Of a DNA stretch of 64,000 nucleotides, positions 49,311 to 59,597 are shown one piece after another. Source of the stretch: Lepeophtheirus salmonis (Eukaryota; Arthropoda; Copepoda; Siphonostomatoida; Caligidae); the NCBI RefSeq assembly GCF_016086655.4, contig NC_052134.2:37819971-37883970 (forward strand), written 5' to 3'. A program made the translations under genes and the position numbers. Positions within the stretch are counted from its first letter, which is position 1; every line of letters starts with the position of its first letter. The notes beneath the pieces were generated by a model, which was not told the DNA's origin, did not search any database, and saw nothing but the letters and a program-made list of their open reading frames with translations.

Positions 49311-50192
49311 TAGTAGACTTTATTAACTCATGAAACTAACCTCAAACAGCCTATTATAATAATATCAAACCCAAAAATAATTATCAAGATGATTACTTTA
49401 ATGAAATAACGACAACAGAGATAATGATGAATTAGGACTTACATACTATATTTAATAATGCTAATGTACGACTGAGAATCAAAAAATAATAATATAAATC
49501 AGAACACACCCTTGAGCTGTCACTTTGAGTACGTTACTTGAAATCCTCATATCACCTTGTAGGTTCGCACTTGATTATATATTTAGTACTCTTTTTTTTT
49601 TCTTTTACAGGAAATACAAATTGAACAAGAATGAAGTTGTAATGTTTGCTAACGTAGTTTATATACAGAGTTACTAATTTTGTGAGCGCCCCTCACTCCC
49701 GCTCAATTAAAAATAAGCGGCGCTCATTGATTTCGCTCGTATCAGAGTATTTGAATTTTACAACTCTTTATGATTGCAATCAAATTCCAGAGATTTATTT
49801 TCGTAAATGTTAGTTATTCCAAAAAATGAAGAGAAATGAGATACCAGAATAAATAAAAATGAAAGATCTAAAATTATATTAAAATAAAAAAATCCCTAAA
49901 ATTATTAATTCAACTATTAAATATTTGATTCATTGACAAAAGTTTTTTCTTTTTTCAGTTTTTCATCTTTTTAACTCTACCATCCATCTTTAAAAAATTC
50001 ACCACCTTTAGAATATACTCTCTCAACGCTAGCTGAGTACAGCAGTTTTCTAAATCAGAAGGTAACATTTATGCTTGATGTGATCTAACGGCAATTCTGC
50101 CAAATTTTTAAATTACTTTTAATAAAAATTATTCAATTGATAGAATTTACATTACAATATCCAAATCAAATAATATTAAGTGGTAATCGAAA

Positions 50193-50362
50193 CAGTGTGT
50201 CTTGAAACCAGTTCTATTGTGCCGTACGATTTGTGAGAACCCTACAATTATATACAATAGCTGATAATAATCCAAGTAATTGGTTTATTTGAAATAAGTG
50301 TGTCAAGAAATTTTTATTTGTCCTTTGGTGTGCCTCGCTAACAAAAAGTTTAGGAACCACTG
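50193..50362. mobile_element. Possible 170-bp hAT-type MITE
   Basis: CAGTGTGTCTTGAAACC at the left and AGTTTAGGAACCACTG at the right pair imperfectly as CAGTG-type ends. The flanking 8-mers do not match. It lies inside the interval separating the two mariner fragments. Confidence 0.3.
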
Positions 50363-50935
50363 TTTTAGGGGGCATGTGATTACGAGGTCTCCGAGCACAA
50401 TCATCCAGTTAAGCCTGATAATTAGTCCGAGCTTGAACACGGGGTTTTCAAATTTTTGATCTTATGCTTGCGTGAGATTTTGAGATCTTACGTCAATTTA
50501 CTACATACAAATTTAAGAAAATCGTATTTCGGTTGGGAAAATTCGTTTACAAAAAAGAAAGATTTATTCTTCCAGCGTAATCTCTACACACGCAGGAGAT
50601 GTTGTTGTCTCTGAGATAATTTATGTCTGAGTCTTCTTAGAGTGGCCAGCTCTATGAGAGGTAAACTCGTCAACCGAAGACAGCAGAGAAGCACGGATAC
50701 AGCATAGAAAATAAGATTTTAGTTTATCTTGAGACATAAATTCAACCGTTTTTTTTTTTTTTCAATCTTTAAAATTATTCTTTGACTCTCAAATTTCTTT
50801 ATCTGATCTCATAAGAGGTAGAAATAGAAAAAGAAATACAAATTTATATAAATGAGTGAAAATTCGAGCAACTTCAAAAATGGCAATCGCACTACTGCTC
50901 AAGAATTTTTAGCAGAGCTCAATTGAGCGCCTCTC

Positions 50936-51480
50936 GCTAATGTTTTGGTTATATGTACACTCCTGTGAGGAGTGGCATACACCCTCTCCTCCAGACGCGC
51001 CTAGATAGAGTAGTACAAGGGTTCGTTCCTGCCGAGGTGAGGGCCACACGTTGAGGTCCCACAAGTACGGAAAGTTGTCTCTCAGAAAGGCCTGGGTCTT
51101 AGCGGTGCAATGACACAGAGCTCCGTCTTGAGTGAAAACAAAGTTGTCAGCGAAATTTTCTCTGGCCCAAGGTAGCACTTTGCTATCTAGAAGTTCGATG
51201 CAAGCATCTGCATTGAGCCCCTTCTTCCTCTCCACAAAAATGGGAGAGCGGACTTGGCCCGTGCTGGCTACTGGATTTGATTTTTTTTTTTTTTAAGCTG
51301 AGACATTGTATGGATGTGAAATTTTTTTCACGTTGACCGAATTTTTGTTGGCCTTGAGAAAATTAAGAATTTTCTTCACTCTTTCCAACCGTCTCAACTT
51401 GCTTTCTTGGAAGGTAAGATGCCTTGTTGTCTGCCTCTGTGATTTTGAGCCAATGTCATTCCGGATCGAAAATAACAAAA
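50936..51480 (-). pseudogene. Mariner-like transposase remnant, central and catalytic part
   Basis: From 51478 leftwards the frame reads IRNDIGSKSQRQTTRHLTF then RLERVKKILNFLKANKNSV, the linker between the mariner DNA-binding and catalytic domains. After a stop and a shift, GQVRSPIFVERKKGLNADAC, then LDSKVLPWARENFADNFVF and TQDGALCHCTAKTQAF follow, containing the second catalytic Asp. A shift then leads to NPLYYSI-stop-ARLEERVYATPHRSV, where the usual third Asp of NPLDYSIW has become Tyr. The first Asp region (SDEK) is deleted or unreadable. Coding stops near 50936, where the remaining C-terminus would be about 50 codons; that piece appears at 49190-49310. Confidence 0.8.
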
Positions 51481-51774
51481 TGTGTACACTAGATAAGATT
51501 TGATTTGAAATAATATTTAATTACAGTATTTTCCCTGCACCAAATCTATTTTAAATATAGAAGGTACTCCATATATATATAAAGTAGTTCATTTATTCCC
51601 TCTAAATCATATAACAGACAGCTGATATTAATAAGGGTCTTAATTCAGTTGTACCATATGTCTCGCTCTTTTTTATTCCTTAAAAAAAAGTGGCAACTCT
51701 TTGCATAATGTTTGTCCCGGAGGTATGTAAAAATAAAAGAAACAGAAAATTAAGGTGGCCAACCAAACAATTTG

Positions 51775-52085
51775 AAGAATGTTTGTCAGGAGAGCAGATT
51801 AGCTGACGTTTTATTATATCAGCTGCAAGCATCCGTGAGAGGAAGGAAATAACACAAATTCTATTGAGTATATAGAAATGACAAATAAGCTGGAATTAAT
51901 CCCATGTCAATCCTCAACTCTACTTCTAGTCCAACAAAGACTTTTAGTTATTAAAACCTAATTGCTACTCTTCATTTTTCATGTGGACATGCAGTAGTTA
52001 TTATTTTCTTTTTAAATGCTCTGTCTTAAGATTGAAATAATAGTGACAAGAACTTTGGAAAATCCAGTTGAGATTCCCAACTAGA
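51775..52085 (+). repeat. Interspersed repeat family R2, copy 4
   Basis: GGAAGGAAATAACACAAATT, TCAATCCTCAACTCTACTTC, TAGTCCAACAAAGACTTTTA, TCATTTTTCATGTGGACATG, GCTCTGTCTTAAGATTGAAA and AATAGTGACAAGAACTTTGG follow the same order as in the other copies. Confidence 0.65.
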
Positions 52086-52997
52086 AAACGTCACTCCCGC
52101 TTTCCAGGACATCTTTATCCAGAGATGTAGCATTGCTTATCTTTGTTCGTGGCTACAGTGGCTAAAGAAGTAATTATCCAATATTTCAACATGTTGACTG
52201 CCATGTCCATGATATATTTCGACGGCTTAGTTTCATAAGACTTTGACAAAAGACTATGTCCACAAAATATATGGAGATTGTTTTATTTTTCTTCTCCTTT
52301 TAAGAACAAGTATCTGCTCTAACCAACAGGGATTGTTTTTATTAAGTATGAATATATTTTATGAACTTTTTATTCCGATTTAAATTATAACATCCTTATA
52401 ATTAAGTCAATACATGTTAAAGAAGTAAAGTTAATTAAGTTTTTCTTATATAATAAAATATGATAAATGTTATTTTATAACAACCTAAATTAAAAGAATA
52501 CATTAAGAGGTTTTTATTAACTAGTATACTCACATTGAGTTTTTTTCAGTCTCAGAATATCTTATTTGTCTTTTTTGAAATAAATTTAAAAAACCATTTT
52601 TTTTTCATGATTTTCCGAGTCAAAAAAGTTTTCGACTCTTACTCGTATGGTACAAAAATTACTCAGTGTATGGATTTTGAATATTATATCAATCTATATT
52701 ACAGAAACTTGGAATGAATTATATACTGATAATATAATATTCCATATGGGGTTGTTGAATTTTATTATCATTAAAAGGGGAGAATAGTATTATTATAAGT
52801 AGTATAATCAATTTTTATTTGTTATTTTTTTTGTCTTATTCTCTTTAATAGACTCGGATAAATAAAGGTACATAAATACAGGATTTAAGATTATGAGTCA
52901 TTTTTCAAATGTTTGGTGTTGGAATATTTTTTATATCAATCTATTTTACTTTACTGTAAAAATAAACATAATGATGTAGGGCCAGGTCCTGGGGATC

Positions 52998-53165
52998 ATG
53001 GGGGTGTCCGCAGGAATGCATTTCGGTAAAAAAATGTTTGGAGGAGAGAAAAAAAAATTTAGAAAAAAAAAAAGAAGAAGAGGCTGAATTTGAACCAATT
53101 ATCTTTTTTTAAATTTCCAGGGGCCTTTTGAATTTTCAATTTTTTATAAATAAAAAAACAAAAAA
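52998..53165 (+). repeat. GC-rich motif followed by oligo-A/oligo-T repeat
   Basis: GGGGGTGTCCGCAGG near 53000 is followed by A-rich and T-rich runs and CCAGGGGCCTTTTGAATTTT. Same layout as 5627, 13213 and 44785. Confidence 0.4.
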
Positions 53166-53879
53166 TTTTATATGGTATTGCTACTAAACAAATATCTGAT
53201 TGGGGTTAAAGCTTCTCCATCTCTTCCTACGGACGATCATGGGTTCATTATGTAACTATTGCTAAAAGGTGCCCTGTCATCATCCTTAGAAAGTGCTAAA
53301 GAATACTTAATTATCTATTTCGTATATAAAATTTTTTTTTCTGAATGGTCAAAAATCGTACCATCAATTATTCTGGATTTTTAATATTTTGACTTCTAAA
53401 AAACGGCCAAATCAATTATGATTTAGAGGGGAATGGAGATTATAAGACCATTTATGGACCACTGATTCCATATAGCATCATTTGAGTTGTTTCGGATTTC
53501 CCAGAAATTAATCCGTTTAAGCATAAAGTGCATTAGTTTTTATGTTCTAGAATATGTAAATTAGTTATTATACTCAGTTTAGTAGTGTTTCTGCAAACCG
53601 TAACATAATATTTGAAAACAGGGCGTGAAGGAAATCTTAGTAGACAAAGAGCATTCATTATGAGTAGATATTTGAAATTTATCTTACAAAATTTTGATTA
53701 TATAAGAAAATGATTTTTTTAAGATAAACTATTAATATATTTGGCTTTAGATTTTATTATGTTTTTTGCATGATATTAATATTATGTATTTGTTTAAAAA
53801 TGAATTAATCAATAGGACTTCAAATGGAATAGATCATGGGGCAGTAATGATTATTTGCATTACATAATTACATTTCCAC

Positions 53880-54570
53880 TGTTGAGTTATTGCTTTATTT
53901 AAAAACAAATGCCATACTAGCAATTTACACTTTAAAAGCACATCTCTTAAAAAGGTGTCTTAATTCAAGACGCAAGAAAGAGGATCGTTCAACTACAGAA
54001 CTGATAGCAATTCAGGAGTAGTTATTGAAAGATGGTGGAACAATAGTGTGGTTCAACTGGCCTTAATTTTTGTTATTGTCCATCCAATTGCAATAATAGA
54101 TCGTTGTTTCAAGGCTACTGAGGAAATAAAAAGTATCAACTCTCCAAAATTATGTACAATAAGAATATGGGTGGTGCGGATGTTGATTAGTTTATATAGG
54201 ACTGAAGTTAAACCTCGTCGATGGTTTATAAAAATGTTTTGGAATATTATGGACATTGTAAAAGGGAATGAATGCATGGCTTTTGGCACTACAAACTTTT
54301 CAAATTTCTGTCTAAAAATCGTAAATCGATTAAAATAATTTACTTCAGAAATATCTGAATCCCCATAAAAATTCTTTAAATGTAAGTAATACCAGGAAAA
54401 ATATTGCTGAAACTAAGACTAAGAGTCGGAAACAAACAATCTAACCACTCCCCAATGATCATACAGAACATTGGCCAGTACCTTTAATTGAGAAAAATAG
54501 ATGTAGAAAATGCTAAATAATTCTAAAATGACATCTCCTAAATGTAAGATACATTTATGCTTAGTAATTG
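53880..54570 (+). pseudogene. piggyBac transposase pseudogene
   Basis: Blocks in order: LAIYTLKAHLLKRC; then, in another frame, ERGSFNYRTDSNSGVVIERW and WNNSVVQLA (family norm 'rGsfdyr.d....vvrW.Dn..V.laS'); IDRCFKATEE and SPKL; then, after a shift, YNKNMGGADVD, the near-invariant YNxxMGGVDxxD block with catalytic-domain Asp residues; YRTEVKPRRWF with FWNIMDIV. Near 54465 EHWPVPLIEKNRCRKC and then SPKCKIHLCL begin the Cys-rich C-terminal finger. Frameshifts and stops are scattered through it, so the gene is dead. The N-terminal half was not found. Terminal repeats and a TTAA site were not identified. Confidence 0.8.
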
Positions 54571-55215
54571 ATCGTTTTTAGTTTTATTGAATTTCATAAT
54601 ATTAAAGACCATTACATTTATTTTTATATATTTTTTTGTAATTATATAGATAAATTAAGAATAAATAGATATGAATAAAAAAAAATATTTGTATATAATT
54701 ATATGTATACATAAGTGACCAATGATGCCATATAGAGTCATATATAAAAAAATTAATTTGATCTCATTTAGAAAACCCAAAAGACTCGATAATTAGCATA
54801 ATAATTTTTTTTAACAGTGCTTTAATAATTTGCTAATAAAGGGTTAATAAATTTTGATGTTTAGAAATACATTTTGGCTCTTGTTAAATTTGAGAAAAGA
54901 TATTTAGAAAAAACATGTAAAATCTTGATCAATTTTCATAAAAGTGACTTTATATGGATTTAAAAAAGTCACTGGACGGCCCGGGCAGGGTGTTATAAGA
55001 TGATATAAATGGGCAAAAGAGGACAATTGGCCACCAACTATCATCTTTGGAATATGCAGTTATTTTTCCAATATTTTCCAATATTAAGGAAGTTATGACA
55101 AATTTCTCATCGGAATTTAATACCTTTTTTCCCTAGTGTTTATGTTATAACCTACAGCAAAATCTGTGATCTAATATGATTTTTCAAAAAAAAAAAACAC
55201 CTAACTTTCTTAAAC
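54571..55215. other. AT-rich intergenic sequence, no gene seen
   Basis: Nothing recognised. Confidence 0.45.
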
Positions 55216-56098
55216 GCAAGGTTGTGCCCGGTTCAGGTTGAGAGGTTCTACAGATCGCGGTCTCGTTTCTTTCATTTCAAAGGTCTCGGTTCAGCTTTGT
55301 TGTACTCTGTTCCAGTCTTTGGCCTGGGTTCTTTTTTATACAGGCTCAATTTTGTAACAGGCAGTTAAAACAAGGGGCTTCACTAGAAAATTCGGCCCCA
55401 GGAAATGATATTAGATACAAACAGTGCCACAGCTACCTTATACACAGAGTGTGTAGTGCCCCAAGTTCCAGTAGAGCCCCAAAAGCTAAGGTTTCTTTAG
55501 ACAATGGGTTTCAAAGTGGTGGTCGTGAGGAGAGGCTAGGGGGGCACATGAAGATCGAGAATTGATTATACCTTTCAGTCTACACATATATAATACACAT
55601 GTTTCGTTTCGCCTCAGCTAAAAATGTATAAGTGTAGAGGGGTCTTGGCATAGTAAAGTTTGGAAACCCCTGGCTTAAGAAATATTATAGTTATGATATT
55701 ATAGGGGACAGACTAGCTTAGTTGCGGACCTAGATTCATAATCTATCTACCCCACCCCTTCCCTCTTTTATTTTCAGCGTCTGGTGCCTAACACCACATT
55801 TCCAGATCCATAAAAAGTCCTTGGCTATTTGGAACTCATATAAAACTGTGTCATCCTAGTGACGTAAAAAAATCATTCGAAAACACTGGAATTGTACAAA
55901 AAAAAACAAAAAAAACTCAGAAAATGGACTAATTGATTAAAAATAATTTATTTTTAATAATATATATTGCATTTTCTCTATATATTCTATATGGCATAAA
56001 AAGCAGAAGAACCCAGACCGATAAACAATATATTGCAGTCTCGCTTCCGGTTCGAATTTTTCGGTTCCGGTTCTAGTGGTTCAAGAATTGGAACCGCT
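55216..56098 (+). repeat. Interspersed repeat family R1, copy 3, fullest copy
   Basis: This copy includes a left part (GGTTCAGGTTGAGAGGTTC, then GGTCTCGTTTC and GGTCTCGGTTCAGC) missing from the copy at 34010, and a right end CGGTTCCGGTTCTAGTGGTT. The two ends look like imperfect inverted repeats of GGTTC/GAACC words. The interior is collinear with 29620 and 34010. Confidence 0.75.
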
Positions 56099-56285
56099 AG
56101 ATAAGGGTACAATCTTGCTAAACATCAAGAGAATTGAATGAAATGTTCAGGAATTACAGAGAACAGTATTGTGCAAAAATGTTACTTTTAAATACCAAAT
56201 AATTGACAAAGTACATTCATATTGCACAGTAATAAAGATTGAAGTTTAATGTCGGGTTTTAAGATGATGTATTTAGGGTTCACAG

Positions 56286-56402
56286 ATTGATTGGAAACTG
56301 AACAAGATGACAGATAGAGATGTTGAAGACTATCTTGAGATGACTTATTTCCCAGCAAATGGTGCGATTAAACGAAGCAACTCATTGAAAAAAAGTAATT
56401 AA
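56286..56402 (+). CDS. Candidate first coding exon of an unidentified gene
   Basis: After GGGTTCACAG, which could be a splice acceptor, an ATG at 56307 opens MTDRDVEDYLEMTYFPANGA followed by IKRSNSLKK. It reaches a stop at 56400-56402. A possible donor (AAAAAAA|GTAATT) at 56395 would end the exon in phase 1 before the stop. Acidic start, mixed residues and balanced codons look more like coding than the neighbouring frames do, and the Arg-Ser-Asn-Ser-Leu stretch resembles a kinase site. I do not recognise the protein, and no partner exon with a matching frame was found. Confidence 0.3.
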   Translation: MDWKLNKMTDRDVEDYLEMTYFPANGAIKRSNSLKKSN

Positions 56403-56948
56403 ACTAGGTGAAAGATTAAAAATTTATCTACATTAAATATAAATAACGTCAAATTTATTTCCCCCTATTTAAGTAATGAAAATCCAGCCTTTCTATGGGG
56501 ATCCCTAAAACACTTTTAAACTTCAACATGCGCCTCCTGGAAGTTTTTTCCCTCCTTAAATTGTCATTTTGTAACATACCCACACAAAATACATGTAACT
56601 AAGCTGAAGACTGTTTTGAGACATAATCTTTCTCTTCTTTGTTACTGTAATTTTTCTGTTCGCCATTCTATTATAGAATGCCTCCAGTGTTAAAAATAAT
56701 AAGGACTTTCAAACACTAGCTTAATTTTTATTATGGCTTTTTTCTTTGATGATTTTAATTAAGAATTTTATAATGTCCAAACAAGAAATATTGAATCTTT
56801 TCCCATAAAAACATATCGTGTCTCTGAAGTAACAATTTTGAATGACGTAAGTCGTTATATAAAAAGTACTGGTTCTATGGTTTAGGTTTTCTTTTCTTCA
56901 GACACTTTTTTATAGATAGGCTCCTATGCGGAGAAGATTTGTAGGTTT

Positions 56949-57092
56949 TACAAATGTATCGATTTATAGCAAAAAATAGTAGACATCAAGGTAACTAGAA
57001 ATACAATGTATTTCTAGTTATCTTGGTAGACATTAACTAAGTCTACTGTATTAATGACATATTTTACTAAAAGCGGAGATATATATTTATAA
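56949..57092. mobile_element. Small MITE, copy 1, with internal hairpin
   Basis: It begins TTTTACAAATGTATCG and ends TTTTACTAAAAGCGGAGATA, sharing ACAAATGTAT, TAGTAGACAT/TAGTGGACGT, TACTGTATTAAT and ATGACATATTTTA/ATGTCATATTTTA words with the copy at 60957-61097. In its centre, 56988-57024 is an 18-bp-arm palindrome around AACTAGAAATACA with one mismatch and a one-base loop. Confidence 0.55.
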
Positions 57093-57509
57093 TTCCATTC
57101 CTCCTCCTCTTTCCCTTTCTTCCCAAGAGTCAACATCGTATCCTAGATAGTCACAGCGTTACTTCGCTAACACAAAAATACCCTTTGTAGTTTGTTGTCA
57201 ATTGTTTATTCCCTCTTCTCCCTTGATACGTCATGGTTATTTCATAATTTATTATTTTTAATAAATAAAATAAGTAATAAGTTATGAATACCTATGCTCC
57301 GTTTCCAAAAGAACCGGAATAAGATTTCTTGTTGATCCCTCGTCGTTTACATAATATATATATATATATTGGTCATTTTATTATTTCTATGAAGAAATTT
57401 TGGCTATTTCTTCATAAAAATAATATAATAACTACTCTTTTAATCAAATATTACTAAGCAATATTATGATACAGTATCGAATAAAATACAATGTAGATTT
57501 TAATAATAA

Positions 57510-58865
57510 CACTGTCCAACAGCAAAAATGGTACAAAAACAGTATATACTTTATTTAATAGAATTTTATCCCCTGATTCCAACTATGGCCTTATTTTTTC
57601 TCTCATAGCCTAGTGGCCTTCATATAAATGACAAATGTTTTTGGCTATTTTTGGCTATTTTTAAGGTTCAATGCTGTTTTAAGCCCTTGGTGTTGAAGAT
57701 AGGGATAAATTATGTTAATATATTTTAAAACTGAATGTTTAAAAATTATAAAACGATTTTTAAAATGTCTGCATCATACTTTTAACTCGAATTATCTTTG
57801 TTTAAAGTGGAAAATAGGTGCTTTAAATTCAGAGGCACATAGCTTCAAGACAAATATATTCAAAAAGTTTAAAAGTATCTTATTGACTAGCTGAAAATAT
57901 GAACTGTTATTTAAAAAAATGAGCTCTTCCAAGAACACTTTATATCGTTGTTAATTTAAGATAAGCTCACGACAATATATCAAGGAAAAAACTTATTTTT
58001 GTATTGATTTCATAATAAAAGTCCATAAGTATTCGTACGCCACAGCTAGAAGAGATAGAAACAAAGAAAGATAAAAAAAAAGGATTTGCTCCGAGGGCTC
58101 CCTTGAATGTCTGTTTTTTTGGAATCCCTTACCCATTACGGGTATGCAACGAGTCCTCTTATGCCCATGAATCTTGAAATAATTTATTTATTCAGTTTGA
58201 GACATGAGGCTTAATGTTATAGCAACAAATTCTAAAATATATTTATTTTGTCTCCTTTTTCTCTCTCTTTGTTTCTATATAATTTCTTTTTCCCTCTCTT
58301 GGTTTCTATATAATTTCTTTTCCTCTCTCTTTGTTTCTATCACTTGTAGTTAGGCATACAAATATTTATGGATTTTTGTTATGAAATCAATTCAAACATG
58401 AGTTATATCCTTGAAATATTGTCGTGGCCTTATCTCAAATTGATTCATTCCTTTAAATCAAAGTTCATATTTTCAGCTAGCCAATAAGATACTTTTAAAC
58501 TTTTTGAATGTAGTCGTCTGGAAACTATGTGCCTCTGAATAAAAAGTACATCTTCTCCACTTTAAATAAAAATAATTCTACTTAAAAGTATGATGCAGAC
58601 ATTTTAAAAATGGTTTTAAGTTTTTGTTAACATTCGGCTTTAATATATATTTACATAATTTATCTTTATCTTCAACACTGAGGGCTTAAAACAGCTTTGA
58701 ACCTTAAAAATAACCAAAAAAATAAAATGTTTTGCCTTTTTCTGAAGGCCACGATGCTATGAGAGAAAAAATAAGACTATATTTGAAATCAGGAGATAAA
58801 ACTGTCCCAAGTTGAGCATATGCTGTTCTTTTGGATAAAGAAAAGTGTGATTTTGTTGGATTGTG
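57510..58865. mobile_element. 1.36-kb long-inverted-repeat (foldback-type) element
   Basis: The left arm (57510 to about 58072) and right arm (about 58315 to 58865) are inverted copies collinear along almost their whole length. Shared words include TTATTTTTTCTCTCATAGC, AGGTTCAA-x-GCTGTTTTAAGCCC, GTTGAAGATA, GTTTAAAAGTATCTTATTG, CTAGCTGAAAATATGAACT, ACGACAATAT-x-TCAAGG, TTGATTTCATAA and GATAGAAACAAAGA. Outer tips read CACTGTCCAACA and, reversed, CACAATCCAACA. A TAA lies on each side, consistent with a 3-bp target duplication but weak in AT-rich DNA. Only about 240 bases form the loop and no transposase is present. CACTR-like tips and a 3-bp duplication suggest a CACTA/Chapaev-type relative; this is inference. 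Confidence 0.7.
58258..58345 (+). repeat. Tandem triplication of a roughly 29-bp unit
   Basis: CTCTCTTTGTTTCTATATAA followed by TTTCTTTTTCC occurs about three times in a row, the last ending TTTCTATCACTTG. The inverted partner arm carries one unit (GATAGAAACAAAGAAAGA at 58054). The expansion is therefore on the right side only. Confidence 0.7.
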
Positions 58866-59597
58866 TAATTAATCCATTTTAAATATGGGGAATAAATATT
58901 ATGACAGTGATAGTCTGCGAGTATATAAGGGATAAATAGCAGTTAGTAAGATTGATTTATGTGGTTAACTACCAGACGATTTTGGACCTTTTTTTTCTTC
59001 ATCTATTTTTTTGTAGGAAAGGTTGCGTGATACAATAAAGGTAACGACGGGAGTATTAAAATAGTTTATGTTTGTGTCTGATTTACGTTCGTCCCGCTTG
59101 GAAAAACAATAATAAAAAACTTCAAAAACAGATACCGATACGTATTTTGGATATACAATAAAAGTTGTTCAAAATTCTGTTACATATGTTCGACTATGCT
59201 TAATTCTGATCAGACCAGATTCTTTGGCTCTGGAGAGAAAGTTTTTTTTTACTAGGATGTTGGTTTTTGACATAAAACAAGAGAGATTCCCATATCTCGT
59301 ATTTTTTTTAAGGTATGGGTTGTCGATTTGAAAATGCAGCAAAAAATTAAAAATCCCACAAACGAATTATTGTATAAACGGAAAAAGGGTGTTTTAAATT
59401 AAATACGAATTATAAAAGAGAATTAGGTAAATTAAGGAAGAAGAGGGTTAGCGAGTTAATTTTAGTATAGATCTTCATTATGGTTGAAGAAGGAACATAG
59501 CAAGTTAACGACAACAATGGCAATAAATAAAATACAACGTAAAATATTTGAAAAAATTACTTTATATTTACTAAAATCAGTATTTTCAGAGTAAGAC

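Noticed and set aside
54053..54289. Minus-strand frame of 78 codons
   Set aside because: It is the antisense shadow of the piggyBac remnant.
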